Positions 28,440-37,226 are shown, numbered from the stretch's first letter. The stretch: 64,000 nucleotides of DNA from Turicibacter sanguinis (GCF_013046825.1 NZ_CP053187.1:747001-811000), one strand, 5' to 3'. Translations and numbers: made by a program. Notes: generated by a model not told the origin, from the letters alone.

Positions 28440-28525
28440 TGATTTTCCACAGAAAATTTACACCTTTTTTGTATTTTATTGTAAAAATGTAAATAATGAT
28501 TTTTATTTTCATAATTTAAGCTAGT

Positions 28526-28551
28526 AAAAAAGCGATTATATCTATAATCGC
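28526..28551 (-). terminator. terminator of the RDD-VanZ operon
   Basis: GCGATTATA and TATAATCGC with a two-base centre are followed by six T on the minus strand, directly after the stop of the VanZ-like gene. Confidence 0.9.
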
Positions 28552-28552
28552 C

Positions 28553-29200
28553 TCATTCAACGTAAAGAAATATTCTCTTAATTTTGTTAATAACACACCA
28601 AATCAATTTTAAGACAATATAAATAAGATATCCCCAAAAAACCCCCAGTGTGTTTACCATTAAATCATCGACATTAAATCCTCGATAAGCATATCCAGTT
28701 ACTAAGTCGTACGTTAATTGCAAAGATTCTATACATAAAGAGGTCATAAAACCAATTAGTGTTATATTTACTAAATTCCACTTATGCTTTTTAAATAGAA
28801 TCGGAAAATAAAAACTCAATGGCATTAACAACAAAAAATTCCCGACCGTTGTAATATGAAATAGATTTCCCCATTTCATAAAATCGAATAATTCAAAATT
28901 ATGTCGTCTCTCAAGTAAAATTCCACATTCAGACTCTCGCTTTAAAATCTCAATATAATTTGGATTAATTGGAATCGGAAAGAAAACTAACCGAATGACA
29001 TTTAAAACATAAAAAACAAAACTCGTGACTAATAAACACTTCCATATCGAATTCGTACTATTAAATCGGCGATAAAAAAACAAAAAAATCACTGACAAAA
29101 TAACAGTAACCCAAAAATTAAAGTGAATAACTGATGTTGCCTCTAAATGTTGAATTTGATTATACAACTCTCTTAAATCACTACAAGTTGTTAACATCAT
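28553..29200 (-). CDS. VanZ-like membrane protein
   Basis: A 215-residue polytopic membrane protein with five predicted hydrophobic segments. The VanZ-like features are NVIRLVFFPIPINPNYIEI near residue 65, GNFLLLMPLSFYFPIL near 120, the ESLQLTYDL motif near 155 (acidic residue in a membrane segment) and GFNVDDLMVNTLGVFWGYLIY near 172. VanZ family proteins are linked to low-level teicoplanin resistance or cell-surface functions, but most are unassigned. The ATG has AGAGGAA upstream, which overlaps the end of the RDD gene, so the two are probably translationally coupled. Confidence 0.85.
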   Translation of the reverse strand: MMLTTCSDLRELYNQIQHLEATSVIHFNFWVTVILSVIFLFFYRRFNSTNSIWKCLLVTSFVFYVLNVIRLVFFPIPINPNYIEILKRESECGILLERRHNFELFDFMKWGNLFHITTVGNFLLLMPLSFYFPILFKKHKWNLVNITLIGFMTSLCIESLQLTYDLVTGYAYRGFNVDDLMVNTLGVFWGYLIYIVLKLIWCVINKIKRIFLYVE

Positions 29201-29211
29201 CGTTTTTTCCT

Positions 29212-29661
29212 CTATTTCGTTACTTTGATAACATCTGTTTTCATAACATAATCTTGAAATGCGCGTAACGGTTGTTTACGAATCGATTGATACGTTAATA
29301 AAATAGCATTAAAAATAACCACAAATCCTGAAGTCATAGAAGATAATAAAAATTTTAATAAGAAATCACGTTTAAAATAATCACTAACTGTCATTTCCTT
29401 TTGGTTTTGTTTTACTTCTTTAATTTTCATGATACGTTTTCCAACTGTTTGCCCGGGCATACGAACTGGAATATAAATAAAATAAATGAATACATAAATA
29501 AGTTGTAGCATAATCATCGCTATGACAACTTGTAATCCAAAAGTTTGTCCAGCATTATCGAATGAAATAAAAATAAACTGTGCATTTCCATAGAAGATTA
29601 ACAATAATAAAATAAAATCAATAAAAAAAGCTACCCCTCTTCGTATTAACATCTCAAACAT
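29212..29661 (-). CDS. RDD family membrane protein
   Basis: A 149-residue protein with three or four membrane segments and the RDD family layout: LIRRGVAFFIDFILLLLIF at the N terminus (Arg, Asp in the first segment), then RMPGQTVGKRIMKIKEV near residue 85, and a last segment before PLRAFQDYVMKT. Functions of this family are diverse, some acting in ion transport. I chose the ATG at 29661 because AGGAG lies eight bases upstream and the protein then begins like other RDD proteins; a longer frame from 29706 lacks a ribosome site. It is the first gene of a pair with the VanZ-like gene. Confidence 0.82.
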   Translation of the reverse strand: MFEMLIRRGVAFFIDFILLLLIFYGNAQFIFISFDNAGQTFGLQVVIAMIMLQLIYVFIYFIYIPVRMPGQTVGKRIMKIKEVKQNQKEMTVSDYFKRDFLLKFLLSSMTSGFVVIFNAILLTYQSIRKQPLRAFQDYVMKTDVIKVTK

Positions 29662-29874
29662 GCGCATCACTCCTCTAGCCATTTTAAATTTTGTCCTAAT
29701 GTCCATTGTTTGATTCTTCTATCTCACAAAAATAATTATACATGACAATTGAAAACGCATAAATGAAATAATATTAATTTTTAAAACTTTCCTCATAATT
29801 AAAGATAAAAAATTCCAAAATATAGTATAATACGTTACATAGATTTCAAATTAAATTAGAAATGGGGAATATCG

Positions 29875-30915
29875 ATGAATTTTGATCATTCATATTTTTA
29901 TTCATTAGCAACAGATATTTTAATGACACCCAGTCCAAGTGGTTATACACAGGCTGTGATTGAAAAAATTGCAACTTATGCAAAAGAATTAGGTTTATCA
30001 GCTATTAAATCAAATAAAGGAAATCTAATTGTCACATTTGAAGGATTAGATTCTACAAAAGTTCTTGGACTTTCTGCTCACGTCGATACACTTGGATTGA
30101 TGGTTCGCTCAATTAGTGCTGATGGAACATTACGCTTAACATCAATTGGTGGAAATCAAATGATGACGCTTCTTGGAGAATACTGCACTGTTCATACCCG
30201 TGATGGAAAAGCTTATACCGGAACAATCTTAAGCCTTGCCCCAGCTTCACATGTTTATGAAGATTGTGGTAAAAAAGGGCAAACAGTCGATGAGTTAATG
30301 GTTCGTCTTGATGAAGTTGTGCTTTCAAAACAAGATGTTATTGATTTAGGGATTCAAAATGGGGATTTCATCTCAATCGATCCTAAAACCACAATCACAG
30401 AAAGTGGGTTCATTAAATCCCGTCACATCGATGACAAAATTAGTGTTGCCATCATCTTTACTGTTTTCAAATCTTTACTAGAAGCAAACATCAAACCTAA
30501 TCACACGATTCAATTCGTTGTTTCAACATACGAAGAAGTAGGTCATGGAGCAGCTTCATTACCAGCTAACATCACACGTATGATTGCTGTTGATATGGGC
30601 TGCATTGGTAAAGATTTATCATGTACAGAATATGACGTCTCAATCTGTGCAAAAGACTCATCAGGTCCTTACGATTATGAAATGACATCGGAGTTAATTG
30701 AACTTTCTAAAAAGCATGAATTAGGATATGCTGTTGATATTTATCCATTCTACGGATCAGATGCATCAGCTGCTCTTCGTGCAGGTCATGATATAAAGGC
30801 TGCATTAATCGGACCAGGAGTTCATGCTTCCCATGGTGTAGAACGTACTCATATCGATGGATGTGTTAATGTTATGAAATTATTATCTGCTTATCTTACT
30901 GAAATTAAATTTTAA
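29875..30915 (+). CDS. M42 family metallo-aminopeptidase
   Basis: A 346-residue cytoplasmic di-zinc aminopeptidase of the M42 (glutamyl aminopeptidase/FrvX, TET-like) family. Metal and catalytic motifs in order are LSAHVDTLGLM (His, Asp near residue 70), the RHIDDK block near 182, TYEEVGHGA (Glu pair near 218), VDMGCIGKD near 240 and a final His in GVHASHGVE near 320. The PA-like insertion between about 80 and 170 is present. It forms large tetrahedral assemblies in known cases. GGGGA precedes the ATG. It is monocistronic and convergent with dusB across a shared terminator. Confidence 0.9.
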   Translation: MNFDHSYFYSLATDILMTPSPSGYTQAVIEKIATYAKELGLSAIKSNKGNLIVTFEGLDSTKVLGLSAHVDTLGLMVRSISADGTLRLTSIGGNQMMTLLGEYCTVHTRDGKAYTGTILSLAPASHVYEDCGKKGQTVDELMVRLDEVVLSKQDVIDLGIQNGDFISIDPKTTITESGFIKSRHIDDKISVAIIFTVFKSLLEANIKPNHTIQFVVSTYEEVGHGAASLPANITRMIAVDMGCIGKDLSCTEYDVSICAKDSSGPYDYEMTSELIELSKKHELGYAVDIYPFYGSDASAALRAGHDIKAALIGPGVHASHGVERTHIDGCVNVMKLLSAYLTEIKF

Positions 30916-30917
30916 TT

Positions 30918-30956
30918 AAAAAGGTGACTCCTAAACTATTAGGGTCACCTTTTTTC
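30918..30956. terminator. shared terminator of the M42 and dusB genes
   Basis: AAAAAGGTGAC and GTCACCTTTTTT enclose a short loop between convergent genes. Confidence 0.9.
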
Positions 30957-30960
30957 TATC

Positions 30961-31971
30961 CTATTCTTCAACAACTAAACGAGCTGATTTATCTCCATTT
31001 AAGTAAGCTTCGTAACGATTTACAATGTCCATCATTTCTTCACGAGTTTTAACAGTTGTAATCATACGTTTAACATGAGTTGCCCCTTCTAATCCTTTGA
31101 TATACCATGCCATATGTGAACGCATTTCAAGCAATGCTACTTTTTCACATTTTAAGTCAATTAAACGATCCATATGATCAACCGCTAAACGTAATTTTTC
31201 ATGAGCTGATGGTTCTTCAATTAATTCATCTGTTGCTAAATAATGAACGATTTTTTTCATTAACCATGGGTTTCCAAGTGCGGCACGTCCAATCATAATA
31301 CCGTCTACACCACTCTCTTCAAGAACACGCTTCGCCATTTCTGGTGAATTAATATCTCCATTTCCGATAACAGGAATCGTCTTAATAGCATCCTTAACAT
31401 CTTTAATAATTCCCCAGTCAGCTTTTCCTTCATACATTTGAGAACGTGTACGCCCATGAACAGCAATTGCACTTGCTCCGGCTTGCTCAATTTTTAGTGC
31501 ATTTTCAATCGCATAAATATGTTCTTTATCCCATCCAGTACGCATTTTAACTGTAACTGGCTTTTTAACAACATCCACAACATTTGCCACAATATCATAA
31601 ATCTTATCGGGTTCAAGTAATAAACGTGCTCCCGCTTCATTTTTAGTAACTTTAGGAACAGGACATCCCATATTAATATCAATAATATCGCAATCACAAT
31701 TTGCATCTACGTATTTTGCCGCTTCAACAAATGTTTCCTTATCTGATCCGAAAATTTGCATTGATAATGGACGCTCAGCTGGATCAACATAAAGCATATC
31801 TAATGTTTTCTTATTTTGATAAACAACCGCTTTATCACTTACCATTTCAGCGTAAATTAATCCCGTTCCCATCTCTTTGATAATCGTACGGAAGGCTGCA
31901 TTACAAACACCTGCCATTGGTGCTAAAACAACTGGATTATCAATCTCAATTTCTCTAATTTTAAAACTCAT
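30961..31971 (-). CDS. dusB: tRNA-dihydrouridine synthase
   Basis: Reduces uridine to dihydrouridine in tRNA with FMN and NADPH. The 336-residue TIM-barrel protein shows LAPMAGVCNAAFR at the N terminus, the catalytic cysteine in DINMGCPVPKV near residue 100, the phosphate-binding RTGWD and HGRTRSQMYEG, and VIGNGDI near 205. It closely follows the bacterial DusB pattern usually found beside lysS or near the ftsH-hslO cluster. GGTGAAG is close before the ATG. It is alone on its strand here. Confidence 0.95.
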   Translation of the reverse strand: MSFKIREIEIDNPVVLAPMAGVCNAAFRTIIKEMGTGLIYAEMVSDKAVVYQNKKTLDMLYVDPAERPLSMQIFGSDKETFVEAAKYVDANCDCDIIDINMGCPVPKVTKNEAGARLLLEPDKIYDIVANVVDVVKKPVTVKMRTGWDKEHIYAIENALKIEQAGASAIAVHGRTRSQMYEGKADWGIIKDVKDAIKTIPVIGNGDINSPEMAKRVLEESGVDGIMIGRAALGNPWLMKKIVHYLATDELIEEPSAHEKLRLAVDHMDRLIDLKCEKVALLEMRSHMAWYIKGLEGATHVKRMITTVKTREEMMDIVNRYEAYLNGDKSARLVVEE

Positions 31972-32094
31972 ATCTTCACCACTTTCCTAAAAGTTTTATA
32001 TATATAAAATTTCTTATAATCAATCTTCGACAAATCATCATTATACCTTATCCACAACTTTTGTGCAACCAAGATAAAACCGTGTTGCCATGAT

Positions 32095-32128
32095 AAAAAA
32101 GTTATCTACTATGCGGTAGTAGATAACT
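32095..32128 (-). terminator. strong terminator after a gene remnant
   Basis: AGTTATCTACTA and TAGTAGATAACT enclose a five-base loop and are followed by six T on the minus strand. No intact gene lies upstream; it follows the short frame at 32136-32210. Confidence 0.85.
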
Positions 32129-32135
32129 CAATATC

Positions 32136-32210
32136 CTACATAAAATTAGCAAAAGCAGAAGCGGCAATTATCATAATTAATCCAGCTACTGTACTAGATA
32201 ACCTACTCAT
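32136..32210 (-). pseudogene. remnant of a membrane protein C terminus
   Basis: A 24-codon frame reads MSRLSSTVAGLIMIIAASAF and a few more residues to a stop, followed by a proper terminator. It is strongly hydrophobic and looks like the last membrane segment of a lost transporter. There is no good ribosome site, and the 230 bases upstream hold no clear reading frame. Confidence 0.4.
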
Positions 32211-32439
32211 TGTATATTCGATTTATCCAAAATAACTTCTACATTGAAACCAATACAATCAAAGAAAACTTCTATTATTTTTTAACTCATTTATTGGCGC
32301 TATCAAATAGTTTAGCTAGTCAATATATTTCCCAAGAAAATAAGATTCTCTTTACATCAAACTTGGGTTTATAGAATTTACTACAGTTAAATCAAACATT
32401 TTCTAAAATGGACTTATTATCTTTTACTATTTTACAAAG

Positions 32440-32463
32440 AAAAAAAGGCTTACGCCTTTTTTA
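32440..32463 (-). terminator. terminator of the cation antiporter gene
   Basis: AAAAAAGGC, GTAA and GCCTTTTTTT overlap the last codon of the gene ending at 32461. Confidence 0.85.
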
Positions 32464-33423
32464 ACCTTTCCAAATAACAAAGATCATGTATGCAACATAT
32501 AAGCAAACAAGGAATGCTCCCTCTTTTTTATTAATACTACGTTTTGATGCTGCAAATCCGTATGTAATAAATGAAGCAGCCATCATAATAAACATATCTA
32601 AGAAGACAGCACTGTTAATTGTAATCTCATGGATAAATGATGAAATACCTAATACAAAGAAGATATTAAAGATATTAGATCCAATAACATTTCCTAACGC
32701 AATATCACTTTCACCTTTACGTGCAGCTACAATTGAAGTAACTAACTCAGGTAATGAGGTTCCAACCGCAACGATTGTTAAACCAACTAAACTTTGACTC
32801 ATTCCCCAAGCTAAAGCGATGTTTGAGGCACTATCTACAACTAAATCTCCACCAATTACAATTCCAACAATCCCAATAATTGATAAAAGAATACTTTTTG
32901 GCAATGGATAAGATTTAATTTCTTCCTCATCTTCTTGGTCTTTTCCTTCTTTACGTGCTGTTAAAGCTAATTCAATTAAATAATACATGAAAATTCCAAG
33001 TAATACTAATAACATAATTCCATCAGCACGTGTTAAAACGTTATCTGTATAATTATGATATTTTGAATCTAACCCTAGAACAATTAAAACAAATGCTCCG
33101 AGTAAAGCAAATGGAAACTCTTTTGCAATAATTGACTTCTTAACATTTAGAGGTGAAATAAAGGCTGCGACCCCAACTACCACTAATAAGTTAAAAATAT
33201 TTGATCCAACAACGTTACCTACTGTAATATCATTAGCACCAGCAAATGCTCCTGTAATACTAACAGCTGCTTCTGGAGCACTTGTTCCAAATGCTACGAT
33301 GGTTAACCCTATAATTAAACTAGGAATTTTTAAAGTTTTGGCAATAGATGATGCTCCATCAACAAATAAATCTGCTCCCTTGATTAAAAAGATGAATCCA
33401 ATGACTAATAAAATATAACTCAT
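32461..33423 (-). CDS. calcium/sodium:cation antiporter, CaCA family YrbG-like
   Basis: A 320-residue membrane antiporter with ten membrane segments and two inverted alpha repeats: GTSAPEAAVSITGAFAG with GNVVGSNIFNLLVVVG near residue 48, and GTSLPELVTSIVAARKG with GNVIGSNIFNIFFVLG near 225. An acidic cytoplasmic loop (KEGKDQEDEEEIKSY) separates the halves. It exchanges divalent cations for Na+ or H+. It lies 40 bp downstream of mntP behind one manganese riboswitch. The context therefore suggests a role in divalent metal export, possibly Mn2+, though Ca2+ is the family's usual substrate. GAAGGGTG precedes the ATG. Confidence 0.9.
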   Translation of the reverse strand: MSYILLVIGFIFLIKGADLFVDGASSIAKTLKIPSLIIGLTIVAFGTSAPEAAVSITGAFAGANDITVGNVVGSNIFNLLVVVGVAAFISPLNVKKSIIAKEFPFALLGAFVLIVLGLDSKYHNYTDNVLTRADGIMLLVLLGIFMYYLIELALTARKEGKDQEDEEEIKSYPLPKSILLSIIGIVGIVIGGDLVVDSASNIALAWGMSQSLVGLTIVAVGTSLPELVTSIVAARKGESDIALGNVIGSNIFNIFFVLGISSFIHEITINSAVFLDMFIMMAASFITYGFAASKRSINKKEGAFLVCLYVAYMIFVIWKG

Positions 33424-33463
33424 AAAAAATTCGCACCCTTCTATTAAATTTTCGATTTATTAA

Positions 33464-34033
33464 TTAAGCTAAAACCGTGTGTTCTAAGAAAATACTAACT
33501 CCAATCAGAATTAAAATGATTCCCCCAACGATTTCTGCATAATTCTTTAGATATTCTCCTACTTTGTTCCCTATAATAACACCGGCAAAACTAATAACAA
33601 ATGTAATAACACCAATTAAAGTAATAGATGTCAAAATGTTAACATTTAAAAAGGCAAATGTAACTCCTACTGCTAAAGCATCAATACTTGTTGCAATAGC
33701 AAGAACGAGTAAAGAACGAGCATTTAACGGATCAACCTCAACACTATCCTCTTCATCCTCTCCTTTAAATGATTCATATAACATTTTTCCACCAATTAAC
33801 GTTAATAAAATTAAAGCAATCCAGTGATCAAATGCTGTAATATATTTTTCAAAACTTAACCCAAATAACCATCCAAGTAGCGGCATTAAAGCCTGAAATC
33901 CACCGAAGAATAAAGCAACTTTAGCAGCTTGTGGAACAGTTGCCTTTCTTAAGCTAATCCCTTTAGCAATTGAGACTGTAAAAGCATCCATTGCTAAACC
34001 AATTGCGACAAAAACTAATGCAATAATACTCAT
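33464..34033 (-). CDS. mntP: manganese efflux pump MntP
   Basis: Exports Mn2+ and protects against manganese overload. The 189-residue protein has six membrane segments and the family's duplicated acidic motifs: AIGLAMDAFTVSIAKGI near residue 12, and LAIATSIDALAVGVTFAFL near 113. The central loop is acidic (GEDEEDSVEVDP). AGGAGG lies seven bases before the ATG. The manganese riboswitch upstream is the same regulator known to control mntP in other bacteria, which firmly supports the assignment. It is the first gene of a two-gene operon. Confidence 0.95.
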   Translation of the reverse strand: MSIIALVFVAIGLAMDAFTVSIAKGISLRKATVPQAAKVALFFGGFQALMPLLGWLFGLSFEKYITAFDHWIALILLTLIGGKMLYESFKGEDEEDSVEVDPLNARSLLVLAIATSIDALAVGVTFAFLNVNILTSITLIGVITFVISFAGVIIGNKVGEYLKNYAEIVGGIILILIGVSIFLEHTVLA

Positions 34034-34082
34034 TTTAAACCTCCTATTTTATTGACTCAAATCATAACTCAAAGGTCGGCAT

Positions 34083-34133
34083 AAAAAAAACGAGACCAAT
34101 GCATAACAAAAAAGTGTTATGCATGAGTCTCGT
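34083..34133 (-). terminator. riboswitch terminator upstream of mntP
   Basis: GAGACTCATGCATAACAC and GTTATGCATTGGTCTC form a long stem followed by eight T on the minus strand, between the aptamer and mntP. Confidence 0.9.
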
Positions 34134-34135
34134 CA

Positions 34136-34226
34136 TTTAAGATTAAGCCAGAACTAAGTTCGCGTTTTGTTGACTTAACCACACTAAACGTGCCAACTAC
34201 TCCCTCATCATAAAGTGAGTTATTTA
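34136..34226 (-). promoter_or_regulatory. yybP-ykoY manganese riboswitch
   Basis: The minus strand shows the aptamer's GAGGGAGTAG loop near the 5' end and TCTGGC near the 3' end, with pairing flanks between them, followed by the terminator and mntP. The known class binds Mn2+ and prevents termination. The match was made by eye on conserved loops and gene context, not with a covariance model. Confidence 0.8.
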
Positions 34227-34240
34227 GTTACAACAAGACT

Positions 34241-34270
34241 ATTATATGTTATTTTTACACATAAAATCAA
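34241..34270 (-). promoter_or_regulatory. promoter of the mntP operon
   Basis: TTGATT (34265-34270) and TATAAT (34241-34246) on the minus strand are 18 bases apart, just upstream of the riboswitch. Confidence 0.75.
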
Positions 34271-34436
34271 CAATATTTGGATACAATTTATATTTATTAT
34301 TAATTTATGTAAAAAACGATAAAATATGTATTTTTTTAATAATTACCACACTAAATTTTCTCCTAATCTATATACATGTTGTGAAAAGGTGCTAAGGCCT
34401 ACACCAATTCAAACTAAAATCTAGGGGGAATAACTT

Positions 34437-34664
34437 ATGAAGGAAAACTTAATTAACCGTAAATTAATGATTTATTTTACAGCAGGTGTCGATGATGATG
34501 GGAAAATTATTAACAAAACTAAAACGTTTAATGCGATTCGTCTAGATAGCGAGGAATCAGATCTTGCCATCTTTGCTGATAAATACAGGGTGCTTTCTAA
34601 TCACATGTATAAAAAAACAGTAGCAGCTGACTACTTTGAAATCTCATTAGCAGATACACTTTAA
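34437..34664 (+). CDS. small DUF1659-like protein
   Basis: A 75-residue soluble protein. The pattern KLMIYFTAGVDDDGKIINKTKTFNAIR followed by a helical second half resembles the DUF1659 family, which in Bacillota is usually paired with a DUF2922 gene, as here. No biochemical role is known. AGGGGGAA lies seven bases before the ATG. It begins a two-gene unit and is separated from the next gene by 38 bp with its own strong ribosome site. Confidence 0.75.
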   Translation: MKENLINRKLMIYFTAGVDDDGKIINKTKTFNAIRLDSEESDLAIFADKYRVLSNHMYKKTVAADYFEISLADTL

Positions 34665-34702
34665 TCTTTATCCACAAAACAAAAATTTAGGGGGAATTTT
34701 AG

Positions 34703-34945
34703 ATGATTACAAAATCACTTATTTTAACATGTAAATTTAAAGATAGTTTAGGAAAAGCAAGATCAATTAATATTGATACGCCAAACGAAAATATTACAAC
34801 AGACCAAATCAATGCTTTTATGCGAGCCGCAATTGAGACGAATGTCTTATTAGTTGATGATAATCAGCCTGAAGTGACATTGGCAACCATTGAAGGTGCT
34901 GAAATTGTCAACAAAACAGTTGAAAAGCTTGATTTAGCAGAGTAG
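34703..34945 (+). CDS. small DUF2922-like protein
   Basis: An 80-residue soluble protein with the DUF2922 pattern LILTCKFKDSLGKARSINIDTPNENIT at the N terminus and VLLVDDNQPEVTLATIEGAEIVNKT in the second half. The family is widespread in Bacillota and has no known function. AGGGGGAA precedes the ATG. It is the second gene of the pair and is followed at once by a terminator, so the two proteins are probably made together and may act together. Confidence 0.78.
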   Translation: MITKSLILTCKFKDSLGKARSINIDTPNENITTDQINAFMRAAIETNVLLVDDNQPEVTLATIEGAEIVNKTVEKLDLAE

Positions 34946-34947
34946 AC

Positions 34948-34983
34948 AAAAAGCTCTTATCCTTGCGGTAAGAGCTTTTTTAT
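34948..34983 (+). terminator. terminator of the DUF1659/DUF2922 pair
   Basis: AAAAAGCTCTTA and TAAGAGCTTTTTT enclose TCCTTGCGG. Confidence 0.9.
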
Positions 34984-35110
34984 TTCAAAATAAGAGTTAG
35001 TTCTTTCAAAAATTACTATCAATTAGGCCATTTATCTATTTTAATCATTTAGCTACTCTCGGTTTTACAATTTTTTAGATAAACAATCAAGTATTTATAA
35101 AACAAGATGG

Positions 35111-35510
35111 CTATGAGATTTTAAGATACAATAAAAATCCATCATCTTTACCATAATCCGAAGTAAAAAAAGATAAACTAACATCCTTTGTATATATTTC
35201 AACAAAAGTTATAAGTTTTTCCAAATTACCGACGTAAGCTTCTATTTTTCCCTTTTACTGTTATTTCACTCCCTAATCATAAGGGACCTAAATCAATGGT
35301 TATAATCTTTGCCTCTATTCCTGAAGGTTTGTCTGACTACCCTGTCACTGCATAATTACCTCTAAAATGTTTTTCCAAAACCTCAATTTTATCAAGAAGT
35401 TCAAGTCTTAAGAGCTATTCGTGATACGCATTGTATAGTTCAAAATCTATAAAAATCCAATCATCATACACTATTTACTCCAATACTTCTAAAGCTAACA
35501 TTTTACGCAT
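35111..35510 (-). pseudogene. degraded protein-coding gene with several stops and frameshifts
   Basis: A good ribosome site (AGGGAGAG) precedes ATG at 35510, but MRKMLALEVLE runs into a stop. Further down, protein-like text continues in shifted frames: VYDDWIFIDFELYNAYHE, stop, LLRLELLDKIEVLEKHFRGN, stop, SDKPSGIEAKIITIDLGP, then GSEITVKGKN, and finally EAYVGNLEKLITFVEIYTKD to YLKIS and a stop at 35111. At least three stops and two frameshifts separate the pieces. The parent would have been a soluble protein of about 130 residues. I do not recognise the family. It explains most of the 622-base gap between 34984 and 35605. Confidence 0.75.
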
Positions 35511-35605
35511 TCTCTCCCTAATTTATACAATTATTACAACAGAAAGTATGGAAATTTTAAACAGTTCCATTGTATAATTAAGCGATTAATTAGGGGGTGG
35601 ACATT

Positions 35606-36814
35606 TTGAGACAGCAAAAAGAAACGCAGAAAATTATTTGGTTAACTCTAACGATTTTTAACCTCTTTCTACTCTTAGTTGGAAGTTTTGCCTACTACTA
35701 CGATAAAGCCAATACGACAATTAAAGAACTAACCTTAAAAGTAGAACAACAAAACATAACCATTGAACAACAACAATCAGCACAAAGTTCACTAATTGCT
35801 TCTAATCAAGAGATGCAAAAACAACTTGAAGAAGTATTACAAGCATCTGTTATCATTGAAGAAGAAAGCAACCAACAAGAATCACAACTTTCTCAGCTTT
35901 CTCAACAAAACCAACAACTAACTGATAACATCAAAAACTTGACCAGTCAAATAGATGAGTTAACAAAGCTAAATGAACAATACGTATCTGAGCGATCATT
36001 AAGCGTTAAAGAATTAGAAACAAAATACCGAACACTCGTATCAGATGCCGAAACAAAAGTAACCCAACTTGATACTGAAATTGTTCAAAAGCAAACAGAA
36101 TTACAACAATATTATGATCAAATCAATTCATATTTCTATATTGACGACGACCTAAAAATAAAATTAGTCGAAGAAAAATCAAATAATCAACATTACTGGG
36201 TGGCCGAAGTTATTGCCTCGAAAAATAAACAACTACAGTCCGAATTCGCTAATAATACTTATGGTGGAACTCGAGAAACATTATCTAGTATGGCTAATCG
36301 CGTAGGAGCAACACTTGCTATCAATGCATCAGGATTTTATACCGATACCAATAAACCAATGGGATCTATCGTTCGGGACGGCCAACTTCTTCAAACCGAT
36401 CCAAACTTCACCTGGGAAGTCCTCTCTACCACTTGGTCGGGAGACTTAAACTTCTTCCAAGTAGATGATCAAGCCTCTGCTTATGCCGCTGATATCAACG
36501 ATTCCTTTGCCTTTGGCCCAATATTAGTTCGAAATGGTGTAGCAACAGAAATCAAAGACACTTCTCGTCATCCACGAACAGCCATCGGCCAACTTGATGA
36601 AAATCGATACATCATCGTTGTAGCTGAAGGACGTCTACAAGATGCCGAAGGGCTAACCTTAACCGAACTACAAAACATTTTCCTAAGTCTTGGCTGCCAA
36701 ACTGCGTATAATCTAGATGGTGGGGGATCAACAACTTTGTACTTTAAAGGAAAAGTGATCAATACACCATCAGATGGTGCAGAACGCGCCATTGCCGATA
36801 TGATTTACTTCTAA
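35606..36814 (+). CDS. membrane-anchored coiled-coil phosphodiester glycosidase-like protein
   Basis: A 402-residue protein with one N-terminal membrane segment (about 12-32), a long coiled coil (about 35-165, rich in Gln, Glu and Ser), and an extracellular NAGPA-type domain (about 210-402). Landmarks of that domain are LAINASGFYTD near 245, FAFGPILVRNG near 305, HPRTAIGQ near 325 and NLDGGGSTTLY near 375. The domain is related to the enzyme that uncovers mannose 6-phosphate; bacterial members act on phosphodiester-linked sugars of surface polymers or are unassigned. The TTG at 35606 follows AGGGGG by eight bases and is preferred over the overlapping GTG at 35597. It has its own terminator. 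Confidence 0.85.
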   Translation: MRQQKETQKIIWLTLTIFNLFLLLVGSFAYYYDKANTTIKELTLKVEQQNITIEQQQSAQSSLIASNQEMQKQLEEVLQASVIIEEESNQQESQLSQLSQQNQQLTDNIKNLTSQIDELTKLNEQYVSERSLSVKELETKYRTLVSDAETKVTQLDTEIVQKQTELQQYYDQINSYFYIDDDLKIKLVEEKSNNQHYWVAEVIASKNKQLQSEFANNTYGGTRETLSSMANRVGATLAINASGFYTDTNKPMGSIVRDGQLLQTDPNFTWEVLSTTWSGDLNFFQVDDQASAYAADINDSFAFGPILVRNGVATEIKDTSRHPRTAIGQLDENRYIIVVAEGRLQDAEGLTLTELQNIFLSLGCQTAYNLDGGGSTTLYFKGKVINTPSDGAERAIADMIYF

Positions 36815-36838
36815 AAAGGAGCTAAGCTCCTTTTTATT
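36812..36838 (+). terminator. terminator of the glycosidase-like gene
   Basis: AAAAAGGAGC and GCTCCTTTTT form a compact hairpin just after the stop codon. Confidence 0.85.
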
Positions 36839-37025
36839 TTTGAAAATAAAATTTATGTCTTTCATATGTCATCGTCTGTGACAATTCCGTCACTTTAAAA
36901 ATATCATCCAACCACGTATAATATATTTATAAAGAGATTGACGTTTAAAACTAGATTAAACTATAGAAAAGGCTGAAATCACCAGTTAAAAATATAAACT
37001 ACAAAAAGAAGCTAAAGGAGAGTTT

Positions 37026-37184
37026 ATGATGTTAATACTTGATAACATTTTAAATGAGATTGACGAGGAATGGGATGTTCCCGTTGAAATAAACCATCAT
37101 TATGATATGGCAATTTTTAATGAAAGTATGTCATCAGATATTAACAATCACGGACACCTTTTATCGGTCTTCTTTGCAGATTAA
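37026..37184 (+). CDS. small acidic protein, 52 residues
   Basis: A short gene with a strong ribosome site (AAAGGAGAG, six to eight bases before either of two adjacent ATGs) and a clear terminator after it. The product begins MMLILDNILNEIDEEWDVP and is acidic and histidine-containing (INHHYDMA, NNHGHLLS), with no membrane segment. I do not recognise a family. A TTGACG-N18-TATAGA promoter lies at 36938-36967. The combination of promoter, ribosome site and terminator argues that it is real. Confidence 0.7.
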   Translation: MMLILDNILNEIDEEWDVPVEINHHYDMAIFNESMSSDINNHGHLLSVFFAD

Positions 37185-37186
37185 TA

Positions 37187-37226
37187 TAAAAAAGTCATCA
37201 CCTATAACTAGGCGATGACTTTTTTT
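37187..37226. terminator. bidirectional terminator of the 52-residue gene and folK
   Basis: AAAAAAGTCATC and GATGACTTTTTT enclose a 14-base loop. On the minus strand it overlaps the last codons of folK. Confidence 0.9.
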
